A DNA stretch of 64,000 nt from UBA1447 sp964627535 (GCA_964627535.1 CAZVJW010000001.1:117362-181361), one strand, 5' to 3'. Counted from the first letter of the stretch, positions 34,158 to 43,617 are shown. Notes: generated by a model not told the origin, from the letters alone. Numbers and translations: made by a program.

Positions 34158-35973
34158 ATGTGCGGAATTGTAGGATATGTTGGAGACAAAGAATGCGCTC
34201 CAATACTTATTGAAGGACTTAAAAAATTGGAATACAGGGGTTACGACTCGGCAGGAATAGCGATTTACAAAGATAAGGACATAAGCGTCGTAAAAGCAAA
34301 AGGCCGGCTTGCCGACCTTGAAAAGAAGCTCAACACAGAAGGTACTCCACAGGGAATTTGTGGCATCGGGCATACCCGCTGGGCAACCCACGGCGAACCT
34401 TCCGATATTAATTCTCATCCCCACAGTGTTGAAAAAGTTGTAGTTGTCCATAATGGAATCATTGAGAATTACAGACAAATTAAGCAAATTCTTGAAGAAA
34501 AAGGAATCACATTTTCATCACAGACAGACAGTGAAGCTGTTGCGCAGCTTCTTAATTATTATTATAAAACCAATCCCTTAGATGCGATAATAAAAACTAT
34601 GAATAAAATCCGAGGATCCTATGCGTTCGGTATTATGTTCAGGGATGTGCCGGATACCCTTTACGCTGTCAGAAAAGACAGCCCGCTTATTGTCGGCCTT
34701 TCGGAAGGTGAAAACTTCATTGCATCCGATATCCCGGCGATTTTAAGCCGCACACGCAACTATTATCTTCTTGACGAACAAGAAATAGCGGTGATCCGTA
34801 AAGACAGTGTTGCAGTATATGATACCGCAAAAGAAATCATTTCAAAAGAAGTCATGACCGCAACATGGGATATTGAAGCCGCGGAAAAAGGCGGATTTGC
34901 TCATTTTATGCTAAAAGAAATTTTCGAGCAGCCAAAAGCGTTGCGTGACACCATAAACCCAAGAATTTTAAACGGCATAGAAAACATTTTAAAAACAGAG
35001 TTGGATAGTTTAAACGAAATAAAGCGCCTTCATATTGTTGCCTGCGGAAGCGCAATGCATGCAGGTTTACTTGGCAAGAGTGCCATTGAATCACTGGCAC
35101 GAATTCCCGTTGAAGTTGATGTTGCTTCTGAGTTCAGATACAGGAACCCGATATTCCTGCCCGGCGACGCATGTATAATTATATCTCAGTCCGGCGAAAC
35201 AGCGGATTCATTAGCAGCATTGCGGCTTGCTAAAAGAGAAGGAGTTCCGACTATTGCAATTGTTAATGTTGTCGGTTCATCAATCGCCAGAGAAGCCGAT
35301 AAAGTAATATACATTTGGGCAGGGCCGGAAATAGCCGTTGCAACCACAAAAGCATACACGGCACAGATTGCGGTCCTTTACCTGTTTGCTCTACGTTTGG
35401 CCTATGAAAAGAAAACAATAAACAGCAAAAGGGCAAATGAATTGTTTGAAGCTTTAGCAGATTTACCGAATAAGGTTGAAGAAGTACTGAAAAACTGCAA
35501 TCACTATCAATACCTCGCTTCGCTGTATCAAAACGCGCGTGACCTTTTCTTTATCGGAAGAGGCCAGGATTACGCTCTTTGCTGTGAGGGTTCTTTAAAA
35601 CTTAAGGAGATTTCATATATTCACAGCGAGGCTTATGCCGCAGGTGAGCTGAAACACGGAACCATATCGCTTATTACCGAAGGAATCCCGGTTATTGCGT
35701 GCGCTACCGATGAAACATTACTTGAAAAAACTGTCAGCAATATAAAAGAAGTTAAAGCACGCGGTGCTTCCGTTATATTTCTTTCATCCCTTAATGAAAT
35801 TGACTGCCGTGATTTTGCGGACAAATTTTATAACAATACCCAAAGCAGATGTATTTGTCAGGCCTGTTATTGCTGTGGTTCCCCTGCAAGTTTTTGCCTA
35901 CTATACCTCTGTTTTAAGGGGCTGCGATGTTGATAAGCCCAGAAATCTTGCAAAGTCGGTAACTGTGGAATAA
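34158..35973 (+). CDS. glmS: Glucosamine-6-phosphate synthase, with a frameshift near the 3' end
   Basis: The enzyme makes glucosamine 6-phosphate from fructose 6-phosphate and glutamine for cell-wall synthesis. It has the N-terminal glutaminase (MCGIVGYVG with Cys 1 as nucleophile, GIGHTRWATHG) and two SIS domains (IISQSGETADSLAAL). GGAGGAAAAATAA precedes the ATG. As written, the frame runs on to a stop at 35933 with a nonsense tail after residue 558. One base later, from 35830, another frame encodes the true end (IPKADVFVRPVIAVVPLQ to NLAKSVTVE, stop at 35973). Dropping one T from TTTT at 35826-35829 restores a 604-residue protein of normal length. A sequencing error or a recent mutation is more likely than natural recoding, because the gene is essential in most bacteria. 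Confidence 0.93.
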
Positions 35974-35985
35974 TTTCTGTTGAAT

Positions 35986-36026
35986 GGGAGCCATCTCACG
36001 CATCATTTGTGAGATGGCCCCTTTTT
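35986..36026 (+). terminator. Terminator of glmS
   Basis: GGGAGCCATCTCAC pairs with GTGAGATGGCCCC, followed by TTTTTAT. It is strong and 12 bases past the corrected glmS stop, supporting 35973 as the real end. Confidence 0.88.
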
Positions 36027-36239
36027 ATCTGTCTTAAATATTTTTTAAATGTAATACTATCACAACCAAGCGAATTAAAATTTTATATATTACTTTGCGG
36101 TAAATACTTGATAAAGGTATTTAAATAATGTTACAATTTTATTTAATATTAAAGATCAAATGATATCTGACTGAGGTTGTAATACGAAAGCACTGTAACT
36201 GCCGGAAAGTCACACATTTAAAACGGAAAGGTGAACTGA

Positions 36240-37778
36240 ATGAACAATCAACTTGTTATCATTTTAGATTTCGGCGGGCAATATTCCCATTTAATCGCAC
36301 GAAGAGTTCGCGAATGCGGCGTTTACTGCGAGGTGAAGCCCTACACAACACCGGTTGAAACGCTTGCGGCGATGAACCCTTTGGGAATTATACTCACAGG
36401 AGGTCCTAAAAGCGTTTATGCGGAAGGCTCCCCTCTTTGTTCCACAGCTCTTTTTGAAGCAGGCATTCCTATTTTGGGCATATGTTACGGCGCACAAATT
36501 GTTGCATATCTGAACGGCGGAAAAGTCGAAAAGGCGGCCAGAGGCGAATATGGCGGTGTAAAGTTGACTGAAACCGAACCCGGTTCACCTCTTTTAAACG
36601 GAACTGGGCCTGTTTCCACTTGCTGGATGAGTCACACCGATTATATATCACAAGCTCCCGAAGGATTTATAACAACGGCAACAACCGACACCTGCCCCTT
36701 TGCCGCTATAGAAAACCCGGATAAGCTCATTTACGCGTTACAGTTTCACCCGGAGGTTGTCCATACGGACTGCGGTACAATCATTCTGTCCAATTTTCTT
36801 CATCATATTTGCGGCTGTACGGGTGACTGGCAAATGTCCGAATATGTTAAAAACACCATAGCCGGGCTGAAAGCCAAAATTGGAAACAAAAAGGTTATCT
36901 GCGCTCTTTCCGGCGGTGTCGACTCCACAGTTGCCTCCGTCATGGTTCATAAGGCAATTGGGAAAAACCTGACATGCATTTTTATCGACCACGGGCTGCT
37001 GAGAAAAGACGAGGGCGATATGGTTGAGGAAATGTGCCGCTCAAAGTTTGATATGAACCTGATAAGAGTCAACGCTCAGGAGCAGTTTATTTCAAAGCTT
37101 GCCGGAGTGACCGACCCGGAAAAGAAACGCATGATCATCGGCGAGGAATTTATAAGAGCTTTTGAATCGGAAAGCAGAAAAATCGGCTCCGTAAGCTATT
37201 TGGTACAGGGCACCATATACCCGGATGTTATAGAAAGCGGTCTTGGAGATTCGGCAAAAATAAAAAGCCATCACAATGTCGGCGGGTTACCAGATGTTGT
37301 TGATTTTGAGGAAATCATCGAACCGCTTCGCCTTCTGTTCAAGGATGAGGTTCGAAAGGCCGGCATTGAGCTCGGGATTGACGAAGCCCTTGTATGGCGC
37401 CAGCCGTTTCCCGGCCCCGGGCTTGCGGTGCGCATCATTGGCGCAATAACAAGAGAAAAAATCACTCTTCTGCAGGAAGCCGACGCGATATTCCGCGAAG
37501 AAATCGCGAACGCGGGGCTTGACCGCAGCATCAATCAATATTTTGCCGTGCTGACCGATATGCGCAGCGTTGGCGTTATGGGAGACGGGCGCACCTACGA
37601 TTACACCGTCGCACTTAGGGGTGTTACTACTTCTGACTTTATGACAGCCGATTTTGCCAGAATCCCGTATGATGTGCTGGCGAAGGTTTCCTCAAGAATC
37701 GTCAACGAGGTCGGTGGAATCAACCGTATTGTTTATGACATTACCGCGAAACCGCCTGCTACCATTGAGTGGGAGTAG
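36240..37778 (+). CDS. guaA: GMP synthase (glutamine-hydrolysing)
   Basis: A 512-residue enzyme that aminates XMP to GMP. The class I glutaminase domain has GICYGAQ (Cys nucleophile) and LQFHPEVVHT (His), the ATP pyrophosphatase domain has ALSGGVDSTVAS, and the C-terminal dimer domain has WRQPFPGPGLAVR and ends ITAKPPATIEWE. AAAGGTG precedes the ATG. The 213 bases between the glmS terminator and the gene show no purine riboswitch. Confidence 0.97.
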   Translation: MNNQLVIILDFGGQYSHLIARRVRECGVYCEVKPYTTPVETLAAMNPLGIILTGGPKSVYAEGSPLCSTALFEAGIPILGICYGAQIVAYLNGGKVEKAARGEYGGVKLTETEPGSPLLNGTGPVSTCWMSHTDYISQAPEGFITTATTDTCPFAAIENPDKLIYALQFHPEVVHTDCGTIILSNFLHHICGCTGDWQMSEYVKNTIAGLKAKIGNKKVICALSGGVDSTVASVMVHKAIGKNLTCIFIDHGLLRKDEGDMVEEMCRSKFDMNLIRVNAQEQFISKLAGVTDPEKKRMIIGEEFIRAFESESRKIGSVSYLVQGTIYPDVIESGLGDSAKIKSHHNVGGLPDVVDFEEIIEPLRLLFKDEVRKAGIELGIDEALVWRQPFPGPGLAVRIIGAITREKITLLQEADAIFREEIANAGLDRSINQYFAVLTDMRSVGVMGDGRTYDYTVALRGVTTSDFMTADFARIPYDVLAKVSSRIVNEVGGINRIVYDITAKPPATIEWE

Positions 37779-37881
37779 GCTTCGAAGCGGTCAGTGGTTA
37801 GTGGACAGTTAATAGAATTGTAGGGGCTGACGACCACGGCGGCCTATATTATTAACAGCGGAAAGCGTTCAGATGTTTACA

Positions 37882-37916
37882 GCGTTCAAATACATTTCGT
37901 ATTTGGGCGCTTTTTT
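37882..37916 (+). terminator. Terminator after guaA
   Basis: GCGTTCAAATAC pairs with GTATTTGGGCGC (including G-U pairs) around ATTTC, followed by six Ts. The 100 bases between the guaA stop and this hairpin show nothing clear. Confidence 0.85.
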
Positions 37917-37998
37917 ATACCTGCTTTAATATTGGTAAAACAAATTTAAACAATTTTTTATATAAATTTTAACAATTTGTAAAACTATAAAAACACTG

Positions 37999-38027
37999 TT
38001 GACAATCCTTTTAATTCGCGCTATAAC
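37999..38027 (+). promoter_or_regulatory. Promoter of the hsp20 gene
   Basis: TTGACA at 37999-38004, 17-base spacer, TATAAC at 38022-38027: a good sigma-A promoter, with the CIRCE operator right at the expected start of transcription. Confidence 0.85.
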
Positions 38028-38037
38028 ATAGTTGAGA

Positions 38038-38064
38038 TTGGCACTCGTGGGCCAAGAGTGCTGA
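38038..38064 (+). promoter_or_regulatory. CIRCE operator (HrcA binding site)
   Basis: TTGGCACTC, nine bases, GAGTGCTGA: the CIRCE inverted repeat with one paired substitution on each side of the TTAGCACTC consensus, which keeps the symmetry. It lies 10 bases after the -10 box, so HrcA repressor bound there would block the hsp20 gene until heat shock. Confidence 0.93.
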
Positions 38065-38102
38065 CCGAAAATTAAATTTAATTTGTAAAGGAGTTGTTTT
38101 TC

Positions 38103-38549
38103 ATGGCAGGATTAGTACCTTTTAACCGCAGAAAAGGTGAATTGACAAGCACGGGGTTTGAAGACTTTTACAACATGCTTGATGACTTTTTTACTGACGG
38201 TTGGGGCGTTAAAAGAAGTCTCGCAAGTGACACCTTTAAGGTCGATGTGAAAGAAGATGGTAAAGGTTACACTATTGAAGCGGAATTGCCCGGGGTAAAG
38301 AAAGAGGAAGTAACCATCTCGCTCGATGACGGAAAACTTCTTATTACAGTAACCCGTGATGAAAATGTTGAAGAGGATAAGAAAAACTATATTCACAGAG
38401 AAAGACGTTATTGCTCGATGCAGCGCAGCATGTATCTCGCAGATTCGGACAGAAGCCAAGTGAAAGCAAAGCTTGAAAACGGCGAGCTTATAATCACCGT
38501 ACCAAAGAAAGAGAAAGTAGACACTTCAGTACAAATTGATGTTGAATAA
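38103..38549 (+). CDS. Small heat-shock protein (Hsp20/alpha-crystallin)
   Basis: A 148-residue ATP-independent chaperone that holds unfolding proteins. The alpha-crystallin domain spans residues 40-148, with YTIEAELPGVKKEEVTISL, and KAKLENGELIITVPK near the end. The ATG at 38103 is nine bases after AAAGGAG. It is a single-gene unit under CIRCE control. A palindromic element starts four bases after the stop. Confidence 0.95.
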   Translation: MAGLVPFNRRKGELTSTGFEDFYNMLDDFFTDGWGVKRSLASDTFKVDVKEDGKGYTIEAELPGVKKEEVTISLDDGKLLITVTRDENVEEDKKNYIHRERRYCSMQRSMYLADSDRSQVKAKLENGELIITVPKKEKVDTSVQIDVE

Positions 38550-38553
38550 GTAA

Positions 38554-38654
38554 TACTAATTCACGATTAAAAGACCTCTAATAAATCAAGCAAAAGCTTT
38601 GATTTATGCTGTTTTTCGCGGATTTTTTAGTTAGGTTTTTATGAGTAATTAGTA
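38554..38654 (-). mobile_element. Palindromic MITE-like element, copy 6 (101 bp, TAA duplication)
   Basis: Begins TACTAATTCACG and ends GAGTAATTAGTA, flanked by TAA at 38551-38553 and 38655-38657. It is the opposite orientation to copies 2-5 and lacks the nested unit. It lies directly after hsp20, whose own TAA stop (38547-38549) is one base away from the duplicated TAA. Confidence 0.9.
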
Positions 38655-38666
38655 TAACTGCACAAA

Positions 38667-38700
38667 ACCGCACCGTTGGCCCACGATGCGGTCTCTTTTA
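38667..38700 (+). terminator. Hairpin between hsp20 and the glycosidase-like gene
   Basis: ACCGCACCGTTGG pairs with CCACGATGCGGT with two mismatches, then TCTCTTTTATTT on the plus strand. It may serve both converging genes. Confidence 0.6.
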
Positions 38701-38721
38701 TTTGTATTGTTCAATACACCA

Positions 38722-39936
38722 TCAGTCCTCTTTGAGCAGAGCAATCTGTCCCGGTGAAAGCCATATTCCTGCGGTTTGCCCCATCTGCACATCTTTTGCG
38801 CCTATCGGGTCGGTATGCGTACCGATGTTTCTGAATGTGTTGCCGTAATCACATCGCAACAGATTGAATCCGGTTTTCATGGTTATGCTGACATAAGTGG
38901 TCTCCTCGGGTGAATTGCAGCAGACAATGTAATAAGTCTTCCCTTCCTTGTCATAAAAGCGGGAGAAAATCAGCGGAACATCATCGTTTGACTCCACTTC
39001 GAGCACATTGCCGAAAGGCTCAAACAGCGGCATGCCGCCGTAAGCCTTGCCGACATGGTAACAAGTATCTATTTTAAGCCCGGCGACGATTTCACCGCAA
39101 TAGTTATTAAACCCGCGGTTGACCTCGGACATATCGGTAAAAGCCTGCGTGCGCTCACCCATCTGGTTAATCGGCGCATTGCGGTAATTATCATTGATAC
39201 CGGTCAGCTGAATAACATACCACGAAACCCCGGCAGCACCGTGCGCAACGGAGGTGCCCAGCTGCCATTGAAGATCGTTCTTTGAAGGGCAGCGATACCG
39301 GTAATGCCCGCAGGAAAGAGCAATATTGAAGAAAGGAACATCAAGGCGTTTTGCTGCGAGATAATACTCCCTCAGATTTTCAAAGTAAATATCCAATCCG
39401 TTAAATTCATCCTGCATCTGGGCATAACAGTCATAAGAAAGCAGTTTTGCATGCCCTTCCGAAACAACCCTGTCAAGATAATCCGCCAGATTGCTTGTAC
39501 CGAACCGGTAAGCCAACCATGTGAACCAAGGGAGCAGATTCAGATAAGCGACCAGATGCGGTGCCATCTCGCCCTGAACTCTTAATGCGGAAAATGCGTC
39601 GGCAGTATCTTTGGCATCCGGCTCATCACCGGCAAAAAAACCGTAAACAGCGGGGTGCGAACCGAAGTCATCAAGCACCTGCTGAAAAAGCGTCCGGTAT
39701 CCGGCTTCGCTGAGCTTGGTCAAATTGCGCCAGTGGGTTCGGTAATCGCGCATGATGACTTTAATATCCAGCTCCGCGCAGCGGTCCAGCAGTTTGATGA
39801 CATCCTCTTTATCGGCAGCGGAATATCCGGGTGACATAGCGAGTGTAATGCCCAAATCGCGCCACATTCCGGGCGCGTCCGGCACCATACTTTGCATATT
39901 GACATTGCTCCAAAAGCTGATGGGGTATTTGGACAT
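38722..39936 (-). CDS. Glycosidase-like TIM barrel protein, unassigned family
   Basis: A 404-residue protein without a signal peptide. The first 270 residues look like a glycoside hydrolase barrel: VYGFFAGDEPDAKDT carries a likely acid/base Glu after strand 4, LLSYDCYAQ follows strand 6, and WYVIQLTGI comes near the end of the barrel. The last 110 residues form a beta-type domain (YYIVCCNSPEETTYVSITM). This arrangement resembles uncharacterised relatives of GH5/GH42-type enzymes; I cannot name the substrate. GGAGGA lies before the ATG. It is the last gene of a minus-strand set with the two phosphoesterases. Confidence 0.6.
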   Translation of the reverse strand: MSKYPISFWSNVNMQSMVPDAPGMWRDLGITLAMSPGYSAADKEDVIKLLDRCAELDIKVIMRDYRTHWRNLTKLSEAGYRTLFQQVLDDFGSHPAVYGFFAGDEPDAKDTADAFSALRVQGEMAPHLVAYLNLLPWFTWLAYRFGTSNLADYLDRVVSEGHAKLLSYDCYAQMQDEFNGLDIYFENLREYYLAAKRLDVPFFNIALSCGHYRYRCPSKNDLQWQLGTSVAHGAAGVSWYVIQLTGINDNYRNAPINQMGERTQAFTDMSEVNRGFNNYCGEIVAGLKIDTCYHVGKAYGGMPLFEPFGNVLEVESNDDVPLIFSRFYDKEGKTYYIVCCNSPEETTYVSITMKTGFNLLRCDYGNTFRNIGTHTDPIGAKDVQMGQTAGIWLSPGQIALLKED

Positions 39937-39987
39937 AATTTTTCCTCCTCAAAACAATTCTCTTCTTTATCGTAAAATATCGAAACA

Positions 39988-41736
39988 TTAAAACGACTCA
40001 AGTGCTTTAACTGCGCTTATCACAACGGTGAGCAACCGTGTAACAATATCCCAAAAATACTTCTGATTTGATATCAGAACACCCGTTCCGGTCAGGTCTT
40101 CCGAGTCTCCGTATCCTTCGAGAGTAACATTCAAATCCGCGGGTGCGTATGAGTCCGAGGTAAAGCCCTGCAACAGCGGTTCAATCATCACCTTAATGAT
40201 TTTACTTGCCGCCGTTTTCATATACATCAGCTTTGCGGCATTGACGTAAGCATTATTGTTCATCGCGATGCCATTAACGGGCAAGCCAAGATCATTAAGA
40301 AGAATATTGACTGTGCCGGCCGGAATATTAACAAGCGCGTACACAAGCGCTGATTTGAAGCATTGCCCGAAAAGTCGTATCTCAGGTGAATCATATAGAA
40401 TATCTTCAACGCCGGAATAGTGCGCGGCAAGGACAGCGCCGATAATATCCGGCAGATTTTTATATGCGCTCGCATCGATGGTCTCGCCAACACTTGCCGC
40501 AATTTCCTCAACGCTGTCAATCTCCGCCGTGCCACTTTTATCATAGATCGGCAGATTCAGCGAGGCGCCCAAATTCATCATTACCGCAGCAAGAGCATCG
40601 TAAGCGGCCGTTCCCTTTTCAACTTTTAAAGCATTTGCAATTGAGCTTGGCGAACCTAAGTATCTGTTTATAAAACAGTTCATACCGGCCTTGAAATAAC
40701 CGTAACTAAAAGCTTGAAAATTATTTTTAATAAGATCAAGCTGCGCCTCCGTATAACCGTCAACAAGGTCAGCGATATCAATTTTATCAATATTTTTACT
40801 CTCGATTTTCACCGATTCGTTCGTAAAGGTTACTTCTCTGTAGGTGTTTGGATAAGCGATGAGTGAACATGTCTCAACATCGTAAATTGTATTGCCCGTT
40901 TCCGATGTTGCACCGGAGATATCGTTTCCATGGACATGGCCGGTAAAAACATATTTAATACCCCAATCAGCAAACTGTGTCGATATTTCCCTATATTTAT
41001 CAACCATAATGTATTTAACGGCAATATTTTGATTTTTAAAATGCTCGAGGATGCTGTAGTGAATCATCCCGACCAATTCTTTACCGTCTTCTTTCGCCTT
41101 GCTTACCTGGGTTTTTATCCAATTCAACAAATCAGAACTTATTATACTTGTATCGGTTCCGTTTACAACCGCGTCAATTGCTAAAAGGCGGTACTTGCCG
41201 CCAAGGTCAGCGGTATAAGAAGCGGAATCGGGGTGAACAGCAAGTGCTTGCGAATAACCGAATTCATGATATATTGTCTTAAATTCAGCTAAGTTGATAC
41301 TATTATCTGTTACGGCTCCCCTGATATCATGGTTCCCGTTGATGACAAAAATTTTTTTCCCGGTTTTTTCTTCAAACTGCTTGAATTTTTCGGCAATGCC
41401 CTGATGTTCCGGCAGATAACCGTCATCTGTTAAATCACCCGCAACCAGTAATATTTTCGAGGATGACGCTTCAAACCTTGACAAAAATTCGTTCATAACA
41501 GCATCAGCCTCGTAAGTCAGCTGACCGGTAGTATTGGCATGCCAATAAAGCGGATCACCCGGAAGGCCGTTTTGTTCACCTATCGGGCTAAGCATGCTGT
41601 GCGGTCTGTAATGACAATCCGCAATCACCCAGACGGATAGAGGATTTTCAGGCACCGCCTTAGCGGCCACTGCAACCGGAACAAGGAGTGATAAACTTAG
41701 GATAATGCATATGATAGCTTTCAACTTGGTTTTCAT
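39988..41736 (-). CDS. Secreted metallophosphoesterase (paralogue 1)
   Basis: A 582-residue calcineurin-like phosphoesterase with a signal peptide (MKTKLKAIICIILSLSLLVP, cleavage near VAAKAVP). All metal-binding motifs are present: IADCHYRP, AGDLTDDG, INGNHDIRG, GMIHYSI and GHVHGND. The C-terminal 280 residues are helical and end hydrophobic. The natural substrate is unknown; cyclic nucleotides, phospholipids or nucleotides are possible from the family. AAAGGAG precedes the ATG. It is about half identical with the gene that precedes it, so the pair arose by tandem duplication. Confidence 0.85.
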   Translation of the reverse strand: MKTKLKAIICIILSLSLLVPVAVAAKAVPENPLSVWVIADCHYRPHSMLSPIGEQNGLPGDPLYWHANTTGQLTYEADAVMNEFLSRFEASSSKILLVAGDLTDDGYLPEHQGIAEKFKQFEEKTGKKIFVINGNHDIRGAVTDNSINLAEFKTIYHEFGYSQALAVHPDSASYTADLGGKYRLLAIDAVVNGTDTSIISSDLLNWIKTQVSKAKEDGKELVGMIHYSILEHFKNQNIAVKYIMVDKYREISTQFADWGIKYVFTGHVHGNDISGATSETGNTIYDVETCSLIAYPNTYREVTFTNESVKIESKNIDKIDIADLVDGYTEAQLDLIKNNFQAFSYGYFKAGMNCFINRYLGSPSSIANALKVEKGTAAYDALAAVMMNLGASLNLPIYDKSGTAEIDSVEEIAASVGETIDASAYKNLPDIIGAVLAAHYSGVEDILYDSPEIRLFGQCFKSALVYALVNIPAGTVNILLNDLGLPVNGIAMNNNAYVNAAKLMYMKTAASKIIKVMIEPLLQGFTSDSYAPADLNVTLEGYGDSEDLTGTGVLISNQKYFWDIVTRLLTVVISAVKALESF

Positions 41737-41774
41737 ATTACTCGGCTCCTTTAGACCATCAAAATTTAATCAGC

Positions 41775-43526
41775 TTATGAAGGAACCGAAAGGGCTTTCA
41801 TGGTGTTCAGTATGATGCCCAAAAATCTTAATATGATGTTCAGGATATAGCCGGTGTCGGTAACAGCCGCCGGCCGGCCTATCAAATCCCATGTGTTTCC
41901 ATACGGTTCGAGGGTAACATTGAGGTCCGCGGGGGCATAGGTATCGGATGTTACGCTGTTCAGCAGCGGCTTGATAAACTCAATAAAAATAAGTTTTGCC
42001 GCTGTTTCCATATAGATCATCTTTGCTGCCTGTGTGTATAGATTATCTTTAAGGCTGAAATTCATGTCGGGCAACCCGATACTTTCAAATAGAGTGTTCA
42101 CCATACTCACGGGTATGTTTGTCAGGGCATATACAAGCGCGGCATTGAAACTTTGCCTGAACAACGTAACCTCCGGAGAGCTATAAGCTATGCTCTCATC
42201 ACCGGCATAATGGCCTGCATATATAGCGCCGGCTATTTCCAGCGCGTTCTTAAAATCGCTGTGTTCCAGGGTTATACCGGCTTTTGCCGCAATTTCTTCC
42301 ACGCTGTCTATTGCCGGTGTTCCGGCGGTATCATATAAAGGCAGTTTGAGCGCGTCAGCGATGTTATTCATCACTTTGGCAAGCGCGTCATATGCGGCTG
42401 TCCCCTTTTCAATTTTCAGCGAACCGGCAATCCGCCCTGTATTATATGGCATATCATACGCGACGCTGACCAAGCTCGATTTGAAATAGCCGTAGCTGTA
42501 AGCGGTGAAATTGTTTCGAATCAAATCAAGTTTAGCCTGATTGTAACCTGCAGGTAAATATGCTGTGTCAATCGTATCAATGTAGTTCGTTTTCACATCT
42601 ACCGCGCTGTCAGTAAATATCACTTCACGGTAGCCGTTAGGATATGTAATAAGGCTGTCTGTTTCAATATCAAATATTTTTTTGCCTTTTTCCGAAACAG
42701 CCATTGAGATATCATTCGCGTGTTCATGGCCGGTAAAGAAATATTTTATTCCCCAGTCTGCAAATTTGGCAGCGTTGTCCCTGTAATTATCCAGGCACAA
42801 CAGATTACCCGCAACGCTTTGAATGCCGAAATGTTCAAGCACGCTGTGATGAACCATTCCGATGAGTTTTTTTCCGTCAAGTTTCGCCTGTTTCACCTGC
42901 GCTTCAATCCACGCGAGCAACTCCGGTGACATTTTGCTGCCGTCTTCACGGTAGATACAGGCATCAATGGCCAACAAACGGTATTCGCTGTCCAGTTCCG
43001 CCGTATAGGAACCGGAACTGCTGTGGCGGGTAAGAGCATCGCTGTAACCCAGGTTTTCGTACACGTTCAAGAAATCCGACAAATCCAAACGGCCGCCCGA
43101 AGCGGAAGTTCTGATGTCGTGATTGCCGGGAATCACAAATATTTTTTTACCGGTTCTCGCCTTGAATTCATTGAGGATCTTTGCGATACCGAGATGCTCC
43201 GTCCATTGCCCGTTTTCACTCAAATCACCGGCAATCAGGAGGTATTTTGCGGATGAATTCTCAAACTTGGAGAGGAATTCGTTTAGGATGGCATCTGTTT
43301 CATAAGTCAGCATCCCCTTACCGTTTACATGGTTATACAGCGTGTCGCCTGGTATTGCGTCTTGCTCCTCAATCGGGCCGAGCTCGCTTTGTGGATTGTA
43401 ATGAATGTCGGAAGCCACCCAAACGGATAAGGGCTCCTGCACTTTCGCCGTTACGCTTATCGTAACCGGAATGAGCAAGAAAACACAAAGCAGGATACAC
43501 AGAGACATTTTAAATGCCTTTTTCAA
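41775..43526 (-). CDS. Secreted metallophosphoesterase (paralogue 2)
   Basis: A 583-residue paralogue of the following gene, with the same layout: signal peptide (FKMSLCILLCVFLLIPVTIS), then ASDIHYNP, AGDLSENG, PGNHDIR, GMVHHSV and GHEHAND, then a 280-residue C-terminal part (YAPADLNVTLEPYGN in both). The start is a TTG at 43526 with AAAGGG eight bases upstream. It lies 38 bases before paralogue 1 and both are presumably co-transcribed. Confidence 0.85.
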   Translation of the reverse strand: MKKAFKMSLCILLCVFLLIPVTISVTAKVQEPLSVWVASDIHYNPQSELGPIEEQDAIPGDTLYNHVNGKGMLTYETDAILNEFLSKFENSSAKYLLIAGDLSENGQWTEHLGIAKILNEFKARTGKKIFVIPGNHDIRTSASGGRLDLSDFLNVYENLGYSDALTRHSSSGSYTAELDSEYRLLAIDACIYREDGSKMSPELLAWIEAQVKQAKLDGKKLIGMVHHSVLEHFGIQSVAGNLLCLDNYRDNAAKFADWGIKYFFTGHEHANDISMAVSEKGKKIFDIETDSLITYPNGYREVIFTDSAVDVKTNYIDTIDTAYLPAGYNQAKLDLIRNNFTAYSYGYFKSSLVSVAYDMPYNTGRIAGSLKIEKGTAAYDALAKVMNNIADALKLPLYDTAGTPAIDSVEEIAAKAGITLEHSDFKNALEIAGAIYAGHYAGDESIAYSSPEVTLFRQSFNAALVYALTNIPVSMVNTLFESIGLPDMNFSLKDNLYTQAAKMIYMETAAKLIFIEFIKPLLNSVTSDTYAPADLNVTLEPYGNTWDLIGRPAAVTDTGYILNIILRFLGIILNTMKALSVPS

Positions 43527-43617
43527 ATTTTCAACCCTTTCTTGATTTAATATATAAGTTAATTAATATATTAACATCGCTAGAAAGGAAGGTCAATGCC
43601 TGTTCTATAAAATAAAG

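Noticed and set aside
36027..36239. Purine riboswitch in the guaA leader
   Set aside because: The conserved loop sequences and pairing of purine riboswitches could not be found; the region is AT-rich without clear structure.
37785..37860. Decayed repeat in the gap after guaA (sequence like GTGGTTAGTGGACAGTTAATAG and a GC-rich GGGGCTGACGACC stretch)
   Set aside because: No second copy or paired ends occur in the window, so nothing can be supported.
43540..43590. AT palindrome before the second phosphoesterase gene (TTAATATAT to ATATATTAA)
   Set aside because: Short, purely A/T and expected by chance in a promoter region; no TNA-flanked ends.
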